Source: Pseudoscleropodium purum | Lineage: Eukaryota > Streptophyta > Bryopsida > Hypnales > Brachytheciaceae | DNA length: 64,000 nucleotides | Reading direction: 5' to 3' | Assembly (NCBI GenBank): GCA_963969395.1 | Contig: OZ017805.1 | Span: forward strand, 3,782,001 to 3,846,000 | In this document: in pieces, positions 1 through 12,780 of the stretch | Layout of the letters: every line of letters starts with the position of its first letter | Position numbering within the stretch: position 1 is the first letter of the stretch | The notes under the pieces: generated by a model | Database searches by the model: none | Told to the model about the DNA's origin: nothing | The model's input: the letters and a program-made list of their open reading frames with translations, nothing else | Made by a program: the position numbers and the translations under genes

Positions 1-256
1 TCTAGATGTGGACGTTGTGTCCGTAGCGTCCGCTGACATTTGCGGACGCCGTCTGCCCCGTCCGCCCCGGTATGGCCGTCCGATCGACACGCGGACTAAT
101 CTGGTCCGCATGATCTGGGCGTCCGCCTTGGGCCGTCCGCCCCGTCCATCCGCCTTCCGACGGCGGGAGGGACGCTGCGTCCGTTGGCGTCTGTGAGGAC
201 GGACGTCCAGGTTACGGACGCCTTTTTCGGGCAGACGTAGAGATTTGTCAACCCTG
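1..256. mobile_element. CGTCCG-rich MITE, short subfamily (5' end cut by window)
   Basis: GC-rich block with many GTCCGCC motifs that ends in GTCAACCCTG, the same terminus as the complete elements at 25455 and 50325. Its sequence closely follows the 253-bp element at 50810-51062, including the end ACGTAGAGATTTGTCAACCCTG-like segment, so it belongs to the shorter subfamily. The first base of the window corresponds to roughly 40 bases inside that element, so the left terminus and left target duplication lie outside the window. The small ORF inside is a by-product of GC-rich repeats. Confidence 0.8.
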
Positions 257-946
257 TCCTCACTTGTTGCATGAATTAATAATTATGATTAATTGTATGG
301 CACTGGTGGAAGAATTAGAAAGCTCTAAGTTTGAATTCAAATGGATTCCCTCCTATGTACATGGTGGCAAATTCAAAAATGACTTTTGCCATGGTCCCGT
401 GACCCATAGTCGCCCTTCCATTTTTTGGAGGGCATATTTGAAATGCTCTTTTCTGAACCGTAGTCGCCTTACTCGCACGTGCTCCAATTGAAGATATACT
501 AGATACACTTCCTAAATTCTAGGACTCGTAGTCCTCCCAGTCATACCCACAATCACCCTTATCCACACGCGTCCCCATGTACACTCACCTAGGGCGACCT
601 CAAGTACTAAACCAGCTTTGGATCCCCCAAAAGGCAGTTCTAGTGCTACGCTTTGTCTTCCATCAACTTTGAAGCATTTGGATGCATACTCTTATGCTAG
701 AACTCTGGATTTTGAACCCTTGCATCACCTTTTATGTACCCACACTCACTATAGACATTTAGTTCTTGTGTAAAATACACTTGTTTACGTATTATAAATG
801 CAAAAGAGCATGTTGTTGTAATTGCTTTAATTGAATTTAGAGCACATGTGAACATATTGCTACTTAATAAAGAGTGCAGGTACACCTTTAGTTTAGTGTA
901 GCACTTTGTTAGATTTTAGAATAGTCCATTTCTACCCTAATCTCTC
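257..946. other. No gene seen
   Basis: AT-rich sequence between the MITE and the decayed gene at 947. I see no supported coding region, RNA gene or repeat. The short ORFs at 264-491 (+) and 697-885 (-) have no recognisable motif. Confidence 0.5.
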
Positions 947-2494
947 GTGATAGCCTTGAATGTGAAGAGAACAAAGAAGAAAGGAGATCACCACAACAGA
1001 AATCAATGCGTCCTACTTGACCCTATGGCCAAGGCATTTCGAGGATGGCATATTGTGGAAGGAGATTGGACCTTGCCAATTTGCAAGACATATGTGGGAT
1101 GGTGCCACATCGATAAACTTTTCCCTCATTATCGCCACAAGATTCATTTGAATCAAAACTTAGGGAATCTTCATTATTGCAAAAATGATGCATTTATACA
1201 ACAATGTATCAAAATGTACCGAATGTTGTACCAAACAAACAAAGTACAACAAAGTGAAGTTTCATTGGGCATTTGCCAAATGGTTTATGCAGAATTGGAG
1301 TTGGAACAAATGGTAGATTGGCATAGCATGAAGGCATTAAAAAAGTTGATTATACTAACTACCAAAGACATTCTAAGGGCATGCCTTTCAAATAATCCAC
1401 GAGATGGATTGAGGGCTAAAAAGCACATTGTAAAAAGAGTGGCAGATGAAGACTACGATTGGTCAAGCTTTGATGAGTTGATGGAAGAGGATACACCAAA
1501 TCCCATATCCCCAATGAAAGAAACACTAGTGTATGAAAATATGGCATTCGTAGTATTTGAAGGAGGGAATGTAGGAGGGGACATAGAAATAGATGTGGAA
1601 ACTCTTGCATTGGTGGAACCAATGCATGTCTCTCATCGCAAAGCAAATGAAGTGGTGCAACATATGTTTGTATGCTTGAGAGAAATGACTAGGGATATGT
1701 TGGATGGTAAGATTGAAATGGAGCCCGCTCCACTCTTAATGTTAATGCCTTGTGAGGATGATGATCACGACCAAAAAGATGTACATGACTGGGGAGAAGA
1801 AGATGAATTTGTCCCCCCTAAGGATACTAAGAACGTAATGAAAAAATCTTACAAGGCGAAGTTGAAGGATCTTCTTGCTCAAATTGAAAAAAAAGAAATG
1901 GAGTATCAGATTCTCTTACATATGACCATAGAAAATATTGAATTTGGCAACATGTGCACTCTAGAAGCACTAATAGATGTAGGCTACACTTGTTTAGCTA
2001 TTCAACAAGGAGAGATGGAAAAGTTAGAAGAATTCTATCTAAAGTTCAATAAGGGGCAAAATGGACAATTGAGTTCAAATTCTAAGCAAGTTAGAGGGAA
2101 AAAATTACACAAAATAATAGAAAAGTGGAGGATGGAAGAGAATTGGGGCAATGACGAAAGGAGAGGTTTGGAAGTAGTACAATCTAGGTTGAATCACCTC
2201 CATTCCATGAAGGACAAAGGCCCCTTTGACAAGACTTTGGAGTTAGATACAATGTATGTGGATGGGCAACATCAGACATCTCCATCATAATTAGCTGAAT
2301 TAAAAAAAAGATTTGCTTCTTTGAAGATATTTGAATATGAATATAAGAAAAGCATTGCATGGAAGAAGAAATACATTTCATCTAATAAATTGTTTAAGAC
2401 CTAGTTGATTAAGAACAAGTGTTTTGATGTGACCGCTTGCAGAAAAATTCTTCAAGAAGAGAAGGCCTTGAAGATGAAGGTGAATAAGCAATGA
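947..2494 (+). pseudogene. Decayed zinc-finger-like, element-associated protein
   Basis: An open frame of 447 codons ends at 2290, but the same frame remains coding-like (Lys/Glu-rich, coiled-coil character) to 2494, broken by stops at 2288 and 2401. The N-terminal third aligns by eye with the gene at 19504. Both have an RT-KK start region, a CKxYV...HIxKL...P block, and then MVxAExxLxxxVDW (here MVYAELELEQMVDW). The 19504 copy has a C-x2-C pair before this block; here only CKTYV remains, so metal binding is doubtful. The middle is acidic, with DEDYDW and CEDDDHDQ. I do not recognise the family by name. The ATG at 947 is chosen because homology to the 19504 gene begins just after it. Function unknown; probably a mobile-element gene rather than a host gene. 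Confidence 0.6.
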
Positions 2495-3904
2495 AGAATG
2501 TGGTAGACAAGGTCTACATGGATGTTGCCCAATTAGGGTGGTAGATTTTTGTATGAATATGTTATTTTCTAAACGTGTATATATGAAAAGTTTTGTATGA
2601 ATTTTGGACCTTCTTATAAAGAAAGTATATAAAATCTATGTTGTTCTTTTAATGAAGCTAGTATATAAGCATGAAGTTGGAGCGTGAAGCGTAGAGTGTG
2701 GAATTTGAATATGGAGTAAGAATTTAGGGCCCTTTTTTAGAAATCTTTGTGCGAATTTTTGTGATTTTTTGAGGCGAGGTCTTTTTTGGAGGGGGATTTA
2801 GGGAGGATTGGATAATTACCTTGAGAAGCTAGCTTCCCTTTTCAGAATACTCTTGATAAATTGGCTTACTTAAGGTTTAGGAAAAATTTACATGAATTTT
2901 TAAAAGAACAATTATCCTTCTAAAGTGAAGGGTTAATTTTCAATAAAATTTGAGGACATTGCTTTTTTAGGTGGGACATTATGGGACTACATTGTAGCAA
3001 TTGAATGGAAATCTCTTATTTTTATTTTCAAAAATTATCTTTTTTCTCTACAAAAGTAGATGAAGTGCATAGTTGTGGATGTGAAAAAATTTAGCGGATC
3101 AACAAACAAATGACTAGTCAAGTACAATTCTTCACCAAATTCTCAGCCATTGCCATCATGGCATGCTCTCAAGAAATTTTAAAACTACACTTCTAGAAAG
3201 TATAATCCAAACATTCTATGTTACAATACCTATGACCGTTTTAGGGGTTCTATTACCATGGATTGAAGGCAATGGTTTAGGGGTCCTAGGAAGTATACTA
3301 CCTAAGCCCCATACTAAGGTACCTTTGATTGTCATAGTGGCCCCATCAATGTGGATCCAAGAGCATGGTTTAGGACTTTAGTGAAATTAGAGGGTGTAGA
3401 CATAAACCTACAACTATGGTTTAGGGGTTTAGAAACATGTTCTGTTTCCATGAATTTGAGGATCTACTTTAAAATCTATAACTACAATATAATAATGAAT
3501 GTGTCATTGATTGTTTAAAGGAACCATTTCAGTTTCTTGGTTAGGATTTCATATTCAAACATTGTCCTACTATTTGCGTTACAAGATTTCGAAATGGGCA
3601 TGGTCAGGGTATTGGATCCGTTTCAGGGTAGGTTCTAGGTTTAAGATGCCATTCAGTCATTAGCAATATGACCATCCCATTGTGAACAATGAATCATGAC
3701 AAATGTACATGGATCATACTACAAAATTGAAGAAAAACAATGACGCATGGTAGTATAATATGTATGGGACAAATGAGAACTCAAATCTAGTAGTCTCCCT
3801 TTAGTCTCACTACAATTCTTAAATGAATGGCCATTAGAAAACACCATCTAACGGTATTGAGCACAATGTCAATGCCAATTCTATGGACTAATGGTTGAGG
3901 GCTA
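2495..3904. other. No gene; degenerate GGTTTAGGGG-like repeats
   Basis: AT-rich non-coding stretch. Between about 3230 and 3430 the motif GGTTTAGGGG or a near variant recurs about four times, resembling degenerate plant telomere repeat (TTTAGGG) but too scattered to call a telomeric array. The 72-codon ORF at 3163 is not supported. Confidence 0.45.
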
Positions 3905-6900
3905 ATTGAATTTCTGCTTCAAGAGAGCACCTTCAAAAAGACTCTTGACTTCATTGAAGCTAAAACTTGGAGCATGAATAAAAAGATCAACTTTTGCATC
4001 TAGTTGGTAGTCTCCAATGAATAGAAAGTACAAGGCCTTGTAATTTGTCTATTTCCCCCTTTTGCCTAGAGTTTTTAATGACATCTTTTTGAAATATGGG
4101 CAAGTACATTCAAAAAATACACCTATTGTAACCATATATTATTCACTGTCCGGGGCTGTACTTGAATCTAGGGTGATAATGCATCATAAGCCAAGATGTG
4201 ATACTATGGTTATCTTACAAACTATTGCCTTCAACGTCAAGGATGAAGTATAGTTGTTAGCTTGCTTTATTGTAGGTGATTTAGGATTCCATTGAATCTT
4301 CTTGCTTGACTGTGTACCTGGATATTCCGTAGTGGAGTGTAGAACTTCAATGCCTAAAACATCAACTAATGCATTATAGTTTCCAAATAGCCTACGCGAG
4401 GAGATTTCAACACGTAGTGGAAGATGGAAGCTCAAGTTTGAAGATCAGAAATCTCTTTTGAAGAGACTAGTTCCAATTTCAACTAGCCAAATCTTGGAAA
4501 CAATGGGTTTAGAAAGAACCTATTTTCGTCTAGAATTGTACATACAACTCAAAATGTTGTTGTTGCGTAAGAAGAATTGCATTGTCTCAATTTTGTTCTT
4601 CGTATAATGATCCATGCTGCCAATGTATGTAGGTGCAGCGATTACTTTACCTCCTTACACTATCTTCGCAATGCACTTTTTTCGGGTGATAACTTGCAAT
4701 GCAAAACACACCTTTGAAGACGTCTTACTCAAGCGGGCAATATGCCACTGAGTTTTGTCACAAACTATTTCCTAAACACTTCTCACTTGAGAAGCTTACA
4801 CTACTAGGGCAATTGATATTGGATTACGTAAGTCAAGCAACTCCGCGGTGTCTTCATGTACGGAAGGCAACGTTTCTTCAACTATTCTATCCAAACAAAT
4901 AACTAGTGCAAGTGCTCAATTAGCCCTTGTTCCTACAAAAAGGGGCTTGGAAAAATTCACCTTGTCGGGGCAATGTGAATCAAGCTCTGAACCAAGTGGA
5001 AGATTTAGCATTTTCTTTTTAGATCCAAAATCTTCTTCCCCTTCCAAATGAGGTTCCCTAGTGTAATACTCTTGAAGACCTGGTACTAAAGCCATGGCAT
5101 TGTTCAATCTTTTTGGATTATCGGTACATTGGGTATACCTTTGTGATGTCCAAAGGAGTAGTTCTTTCTTCCCTGGACCATTTTCTGGATTCTCACCTTA
5201 TAGGAACTGGTAGTATCTTACCATCTATATGAACGCTCGAATGTAGTCATCCACAATGGCTAGATACAGATCGTTTCTTTGTTTCCTAGATTGTTGCATC
5301 CATATATTATGGAATGTCTTGGGAAGATTGTAGGTAGGAACATACACAAGTTCATCTGTAGATAGTCCCTATTCCTCAAAGCACGTGTCAACTCTAATGA
5401 CACTAACGAGTTTGAAAGAGTGGGTAATTTATGCATGTTCTTCTAACTTTGTACAAGAGGTATATATCAAATTAAAGAAACAAATATTCATTTCGTGAAA
5501 AAGATGATTCACCATGCATAAATAAACCACAGAAGCAATATTTGAAGTTCTAAAAAACGAAGTGAACTACTACACATAGGATGTTCAAGAATCTCATCAA
5601 GTCCATGAATGCTCCCCATTGTTTGTAGCGGAAGTGCCAGAATGCTAACCACAATTCCAGATGATAGAGCCCTTCCTGAGTTGCAGCTTCAGAAAAATGC
5701 CACCATATTTGAATTGCATGGTACCTAGTCTCAGACTTCTATAAGGAGTTAGCATTTTTGTATTGCTTGCACAACTTTCTATATTGCTCTTGAAGATCAT
5801 CGCAAATGTCTGCTTTTGTGTGCTTCTCCAATGATTGAGTGCAATGAAATAGATAGGTATGTTTCCAATTAGGTAAGGAGTCAACTGGGTAAGTGGTATT
5901 TTTACTACTTCCATAAACAATTCGCACCACATTCTAGTTTGCTTGAGCTAAATCAGCCATGAAACCCTTGAAGTAAGGTAAGGCAATGCCATACTTACTC
6001 ATGACAGATTTTAGGTTTTTCTAGAAGTCGTATAAGGCAACAATATCTTGTGATTGCATAGCCTACATCGCAATAGTCATAACACGACAGTAAGTTGGAT
6101 AATAAACATGACAAGCAATTGTTGTCCACTACTTCACTCACTTGACATGATCAAACATGATCCAAGCGTCTTCGAGGTCACCGACAAGTTGCATGCGTGT
6201 TACCAAATCTACACCACTACCTGAACCTACCTCCTACATTTTGAAGACATATACTTTATCAAAGTCTAACCTTTGTCTAGGGAATTTGTTCTCCTGAACA
6301 AATGTCCAATTGCAACAATTATGCAACTTGGTGATGCTATCTATGACTCCAAAATGACGGAAGTACTTGAACGATGTGACTTCATTCTGAATACTTGGAG
6401 AACTCATGAATTTGCATCTTTCTAGAATAGGCATTAGTTATTGTATTCCTGATTGGGTAGGCATAGTTCCTTTAGGTCAAAGAAGCATATCTCTTAGGAA
6501 CTCCTTGCTTGCTTCCAAGACAATAGTAGAGTTAGTTCTAGATGGATTTCACTCAACTTGGTTCAAGATGAATGACTGACTTCTCTCTTGTGAGTCTTGA
6601 CAGTCCCTATCTTTTACAAGATAATCGTGAGTACTGAAATGAACACAAGCTCAAGTCATGTCCTTCAACCTAACTACATAGTAGATTTTGGTAAGGCATT
6701 GGCTAATACAAGTTGGGATATTTGAGTACATCTTGCATGTGATAGTCGAGCCCAATGAGGGAGTAGGACCAGCCTTAAAAGGAATGGAAGAGCAGCCATT
6801 CTACTTAGTCTCATTCACAACGGCTACACGATGCTCATGAGCAAGGTAGTCACAAATTGGGTTCTTACAAGGAAGGTGCCCACACAAGAGGCCAATTGAA

Positions 6901-7050
6901 ATGTCAGACCATCTACATTCTTAATGTTTGTTGTATGAATATTAGACTAAACATGACCATCGTAGCGCTTCTTGTGGAAACCCGTAAAGCTAGATTGTAG
7001 TTACTTCAAATGGAATTTGAAATAAAAGAGCCATTCCTAGTATATATTTT
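3905..7050 (-). pseudogene. Mutator-like (MULE) transposase with SWIM finger, relic copy 1
   Basis: Read on the minus strand from about 7050 to a stop near 3905, the fragments line up with the plus-strand copy at 59456-62912. Matched blocks include KRYDGH, a stretch around 6600 matching VHDHLVKDG of the other copy, MSSPSIQNEVTSFKYF, and near 5000 EGEEDFGSKK...KVNFS. A C-terminal CTCP...NYKALYF block at about 4020-4120 resembles a SWIM zinc finger (CxC...CxH) with the last Cys and His replaced. A transposase catalytic core followed by a SWIM finger is the known layout of plant Mutator-like transposases. The region matching CDMQS of copy 3, where the first catalytic Asp would sit, reads stop-Ala-MQS here, so the core is dead. 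The N-terminal ~240 codons are missing; an equivalent piece lies at 10163-10891. Many stops and frameshifts. Confidence 0.65.
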
Positions 7051-7345
7051 TTACTTTTGAGGGTTAGAAACAAAGAAATTACTAGGATTAGGGATTAAGA
7101 AACTATAGGATCTCTTAACTGAGATAAAATGGTTAAGAAAGAAAGTATGTTTCCCAATTGAGCTCTAGGGTTTTATGTTTGTGTTTTCTTACTCGGGCGA
7201 CAAAGTGTTTGAGAGATTTGAGGTTTCAATTCTTGGAGTGAGGAAGAAGAGGTTCCTTTTGAGTGGGTTGGCGTTAGGGATCTAAATGTTTCTAGATTTG
7301 AGGAACTAGAAAGGTAGTGAGGTATCCCCGAGTGCATCAAGAGAG

Positions 7346-8910
7346 ATGGTGAAGACAAAGATTGAGGAGGAACTGCATCCGGTTACCCTATGGTTGGTAG
7401 TTATGGGCATCCCTAAGAATAAGTCAAAGAAAGAGCACCTCGAGGTGGACCTACGTCAAATCGGATGTTAGGGGCTTCTCCAACTACCTTGGAACTTGCG
7501 GGATGAAGCAATGGTGCAAGAGCTATTAGAGGAGCAATCAAGCGAGTGGCAGTTGACTATAAATGGACTGTATAGCCACTCGTATGGACATTCAGAATGT
7601 GAGGGATGGTCTACTACTTCCCCAACACCAAAGAAAGATGGGCTTCTTAGACTGACAATTTTAGAAGTGGTAAGTTTTTCAATCTGATTAATCCCAAGGT
7701 TGGATATGCAGTTGCAAAATAAGAGGATTTGAGGGAGAGAAGAGTGTTAGAGTTCTTAGTCCCGATCTTGAATCATGAGAGACCCACCAGGCTCACAGTC
7801 ATCATAACCAACATAATTTTTGGAGCACTATCCGGGGACTGGAAAGTGAATTGGGGGATAGTCCTCTGGGATGTAGTGGCCAGAATGGTGGGAGTAGTAG
7901 GAAAATCCAAACCTTCTAGGCTCAACCTATTCCTCTACCATTTATATAAATCCCTAGATATTCTAAGAGAGACAAAAAGTCAATATACAAGGTTGCTCTA
8001 GTGATGCTAGAATATAAGATATGTGAGGAAACCGGAAAGGAGAGATCAGGAGATGAGTCTCCAAAACTAGAGAAGGAAGAAAGAGCTTCCTGAGGGAAAG
8101 AAAAAGAAGTGGCTAAGGGGTCAAAAGAGAGGGACCCAATGTGGGATCTAAATTAGAAGAGTGATGCCTTAAGAAAGGTGATAGAAGAATTGAACCGGAT
8201 CAGAGGTCACATCAGCATTGAAAGAGAGATAACTTGAAAGGTGTGTGAGTTGATGGGTCAAGTTGAACCCTCAGATCTCTACACAAAAGTAGAGATCCTT
8301 CTCCAAAATAAGGATGTCCATATGTTAGAGAACCGGGTGGAAGAGTAAGGTTTTAGTTTCAATCAACCTCCCCTAACCTCGAATGATTCCTGGTTCAAAT
8401 CTAAGTATGGATCCCTTTCCTATTTTAGACACCACTCTACTATTGGGATGGATTGGTAGCAGAATAGCTTCAATACTCTTCTCTTTCCATTCCCTAGAAG
8501 CTAATGGAGAGAGAGGAATGGATTAGAGGGAGTTGCTCCTATTAAGTGACCAGGTCCTTTTCTCGTTTCTGGTTTAAGATCCATTGCCAATACCAATTTC
8601 ATCTCATCTAACATTCTCTCTATCTTTTCATTGTAATCTATGAGAACTGTGACCTATTTTGCTTGGATCGGAAAAAAAAAGGGGAGTCTCCATAAACAAC
8701 CAAAGAGGAGGGCAACAGAGCCAAGTCAAAGGAGGAATCAGAACTAGAACAGGACTCTCCTCCGTGCAAGGAGAAGAGTAAGATTCTAATTCCAATCAAA
8801 GGTAAGGCGATATGTGGAGGCAAAGCCTTAGCTAGTGGCAAGCAGCCAACAAGGAAAGGGGCCACCAAACAAGTGGAGGGAACTCCAAAAGAGGCCAAGA
8901 AATCTTAGTA
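7346..8910 (+). pseudogene. Diverged relic of the protein carried by the LTR-like elements
   Basis: Plus-strand fragments match, in order, the protein encoded on the minus strand of the 3.3-kb elements (21130-22794 and 33775-35438). Pairs include QIGCxGLLQLPWNLRDEAM against KSMGCVGFAEKPWGFREER, NPKVGYAV against NPKDGYAV, VLEFLVPILNHERPTRLTV against LLQFLVPVLHPEKPTRVTI, and FGALSG followed by a VNWG/VDWA region. A lower-similarity coiled-coil-like part follows to about 8350, and a Lys/Glu-rich tail reaches a stop near 8908. The flanks do not show the TGTCGCAGC termini, so this relic is not a copy of the whole 3.3-kb element. It may be a separate, older gene of the same family. Function unknown. 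Confidence 0.6.
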
Positions 8911-10162
8911 GTAGTTATTCTAGGAGTAGAAGTAGGTAGAAGGAAAAAAACAAAAGTTTTTATACTTAGAAGCAACTTAATAGGTACTTTTATACAGATA
9001 TACTTAGACATCCGGATCTAATATCCACTTTTGGCAGGTTTGGTTGCATGTTAGGAAGTCAATGGGTTTTGGATCAAGAAAATGTGATGTGTCATTCACT
9101 TATCCTTGTATTATTTTCTTGAGGGCTTTTAGGATTCCTAAGGGTGTTATTTATTTAGGGGTGGATGTTGATTTGAAACCTTGGGTGTTTTCATACTTTG
9201 GTGTTTTCTTTTGATGAAGTAAATCAAATTTAGTATTTCCACTTCATGGTTTTAAGCTTATCACTTGACTTTGTGTTGGTATGTCGGTAATGCTAGAACC
9301 ATTGCTTAGTGTAGGTAGCTGGGTTTGCTAAATTAGAGAAATAGGAAGTAGCCCCCAAATTTTATCTAGATCCGGTCCCTAGAGGAGCAATTGACTTAGT
9401 TGGAAGAACTTGGTGTACTAAATGGGAGACTTTGTCTAGGCTTGTTACTCTGAGACTTCTATGTGGGATAGTCGCGTTGAGATTAGGTGTATTCCAAGAG
9501 AGTTAGGGCACATGCTAGTTAATTTGTGATGAAGTCTCACTACAATCGTAAGTAGGAACTAGCAACTGGATAGAATTTGTACAATCAACCAGTTATCCTT
9601 CCCAACATAAGGGAATCTAGTTTAGATAGGTCTGTTGTTGTAGTAAGTGGGGAAAGTAGGGGTTTCTTGTGTGACTTGCTAATCCGGATTAACAATTGAA
9701 TTAGTTGTGAGGAAGTACTTGCTTCTTTGGTTTGTGTATATTGTTGTATTCTAGTGGAACTCTAGTCCCTTAAATTTCTAGGAGGGTAGGATTTATGCGT
9801 CCTTCCTTAATTGTAAAAGTGGAACATTTTGATATAAAGATTAAACTTCTAACTTAGTAACTAAAGACCGGAACCAAAAGTGGTATAGTGCCCGACAACT
9901 CCTTCCTACTTGTTGGAGAGTGAGAAAACAATACACTTGAGTGAGGAAATAGTTGGTATTAGTTACGATGTAAGTTAAGACCTTGTGAGTGTAGACCTAG
10001 TGGATTTTTGGGTTTGGTGAATTTTGACTTTTGTATTCAATTCTGGACACTTTTAGAGGAATTACAAATTAAATCTCTTGGGAATGTTACATAAACCACT
10101 TAGTTGTGCTTTTGACACTTTTTAGCGCTCAGGAATTTGTGCTTCTTTGTATAACAACACCT
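8911..10162. other. No gene seen
   Basis: T/G-rich intergenic sequence without supported ORFs, RNA genes or clear repeats. Confidence 0.45.
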
Positions 10163-10891
10163 CTACATTCCATTGAGTGACTTAGCTTGATAATAAATAA
10201 CTAAGTCATCTCCAAGAGCTAGTAGCTCAAAAATCACATCACCATTAAATGAAGGAGGAACAAACTTGACTATAGAAATCTTAATAGAGTTCCAGTCTAC
10301 CTTTTTAAATGAGTTCCTAGAGCCTTTGGTATGGCAAAGCTTTTGTAAACTCAAAACTATAAATGATCCAAAAGAAGATGAGGGTGTTGTCTCTTGTAGT
10401 GCAAATGGCATGAGGGACGTGGTAAACCCTTGACTAGAAGGAGAGGACATGTGCTTCAAGATCTTGCATAGTGGTGATGAAGCGTCAAAATTGTCACTTT
10501 TAATAGAAATTACCACGACACCAGGTTCTATTTTGATAGGACTAAGCAATGGTGTCTGCAAGGTGCTTGTACTAGATATTCTAGTGGGACTTTTGTGAGT
10601 CGAAGTTCTTGTATTGGATTGTGGTAAACCATCTACTAAATACCTACTAGGATGCAAATGCCATTACTTATTAGAACTAGAGACAATAGGCTCTTGACCT
10701 ATTGTACGCGGAAGATCACCGATTAAAGTCTCAAGAACTTCTTTGTCAATGTCTAAAGAGTTCTTGACAAGTTGAAAATGAGTACTCAGTCAACATGCAT
10801 TGACAACAGCATATTCTAAATCGCCTACTAGAAAAGAAATTGGTATGTGCTCTCCAGTTGCTCTAACAATTGCTATTGATGTAACACTCAT
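10163..10891 (-). pseudogene. N-terminal fragment of Mutator-like transposase
   Basis: A minus-strand frame runs from an ATG at 10891 (beginning MSVTSIAIVRATGEHIPISF) to 10163 with two internal stops. Its C-terminal part contains PPSFNGDVIFELLALG, which matches PSSFNGNVIFELLSLEG at about 59750 in the third Mutator copy. That copy's upstream residues also line up loosely with the Ser/Pro-rich middle here. It therefore supplies the N-terminal ~240 codons that copies 1 and 2 lack. The match stops abruptly at about 10163, so the fragment is truncated before the catalytic core. Confidence 0.55.
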
Positions 10892-12312
10892 TTAAAAATT
10901 CAACTCAGACTTCAACAAAGATTCCTAAACTATGTAGTACTAGACCTTGCTTACTACAAAAAAATTTATGACATTGAAAACGCTATAAAAAGCAATATTG
11001 AAAACCTAGTGCAATTGATATATTCAATATTCTTAAACTATTACATCTAGCATCAAATAGTCACCAACAAGGAAGTATTTGGTCTAATCCCTTGAAAAAT
11101 GTTGTGATAAGAAATAGTTAGAAAATAAAGGATAGAATGGCTAGTATGTATTGCCCTCATTATACTTTAAAAACGGTGCTCTATGGAGTGAAGGCTGAAA
11201 AAAGTATGTTCATATTTGAAGACAAAGAATTGATACATCCTTTGTTAGTATAAGTCAGATCGGCATTGTGTATCCACCTTCAGTTCAATATATAGGCAAT
11301 CAAATCAAGTGGAAAGCGAGAAATGAAATCCGCATGGCACAACAATAATACCATCCTTGTTAATGTTTAAACTTAGAGCTTGTAGGTCAAATATTAGTGT
11401 TTACTGATTGACAAAAGAGTATATTATAATAAAATTATATAAATGCCTCTCCTTGATGTATAGCAAAGGGTACCCTACTACACCAACATTCAATGTATAT
11501 AAATCAAATTAACCTCAAAGCTTGTACCCCTCTTGAAGGATTTAATTGACTTAAAGAAACATTTCTCCTCATTATTACATCCTAGGAAAATCCAAACCTC
11601 AATCAGCAAGTGGAATCCAAAAACAATTCTTGCGTGCTAGGTTCGATTCTAAGACGTAGAATGCAATTCCACTTTTCAAATGTACTCATTCTAGGGACCT
11701 AACCTCTGACTTCATATTCTAAGAACAAAATCAAACCAAGCCGCGATTAGAGAACCAGACCTACGACGTCTTCCTTAAGCCATGTGGGTCTACTGAGAAA
11801 GAGGCACCTTGCTACCACTTTGTTTTGAGTTCTTGCAAGGAAGATATGAAAATTAAGGAGGGATAAAGATTGATTTTGAAATGATGAGACCTAAGATAGT
11901 CAGTGCAACTTGCTCATCATGTCTATACGCTTGTAGTCTCTACCTCAAACACGCAAGTTAGGTCTATTCCTAAATCCATCATGCAAGTTTGTCCATTGCA
12001 TCAACCCTATTGTAAACTTGCAACTGGGATTTATATGCTTTCCTCTTGATTTCCGCAGGTACAAAATTTCAAACTCTTCATTGTGAAGTTTGTAAGCCTC
12101 GAGTGCAACTTGCACTCGAGGCGCACTCCCCACGGCTAAAGAGACACTAGAGAGATTACACACCTGCCTCTACCCTGTACTAACGAGATATGCAACCTCC
12201 TATTTTGTTTTTCTATTTTTGAAGAATCTGTAGGGTCCCGCTTGCTTGAATTGATTGCTTGATCATTGCTCCCAGTGCCAAAAAAGGAGACTTGACTTCC
12301 CCCCTCTTACAC
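10892..12312. other. No gene; contains a long hairpin
   Basis: AT-rich intergenic DNA without a supported gene. The only notable structure is the palindrome at 12097-12121, listed separately. Confidence 0.45.
12097..12121. repeat. Perfect 25-bp palindrome
   Basis: Two perfect 12-nt arms (CCTCGAGTGCAA and its reverse complement) are separated by one base. A second, weaker hairpin (AACTCTTCA...TGAAGTT) lies immediately before it at about 12072-12090. Could extrude as a cruciform or fold in RNA; no function is evident. Confidence 0.7.
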
Positions 12313-12480
12313 CAGGGTTGACGAATCTCAACGTCCGCCCCAAAGTAGCGTCCGTTTTTTGGACGTCCGGACGCACGGACGCTAGCGGACGCAACGTCCC
12401 TCCCGCAGTCGGAAGGCGGATGCGCAGGGTGGGGCGGACGGACGGGGCGGTCGGGCGTACAGACCAGACGGGGTGGACTT
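12313..12480. repeat. Left-type terminal region of the CGTCCG-rich element family
   Basis: Begins CAGGGTTGACGAAT and continues with the GTCCGCCCCAAA, GGACGTCCGGACGCA and GCTAGCGGACGCA motifs that form the left end of the MITE at 25455. After about 165 bases it passes into AT-rich DNA rather than into the MITE middle. It is therefore a truncated MITE or the end of a longer element. Confidence 0.75.
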
Positions 12481-12780
12481 TGCATTGCCATTAGTCATTA
12501 GAAAATTTTATATTGTTATGTAATTTGAATGTTATACAATCAAAAATGAATGCATCCACGTAAAATAAGATGTACGTATAAAAATATTTTTATACGCAAA
12601 TGAAAATATAGCATCTTTATATATAAATATATATGTATAAACAAAATACATGAAAACATAGTTCCAATATTACTATTGAATCCTATACGATCTTTTTAAG
12701 ATCTAAATCTTTCACATTCTTTTTTGTTTTTAAACAATGAAAGGACCATTGTTTTTAAGAAACAAAATTCTCCTCAAATC

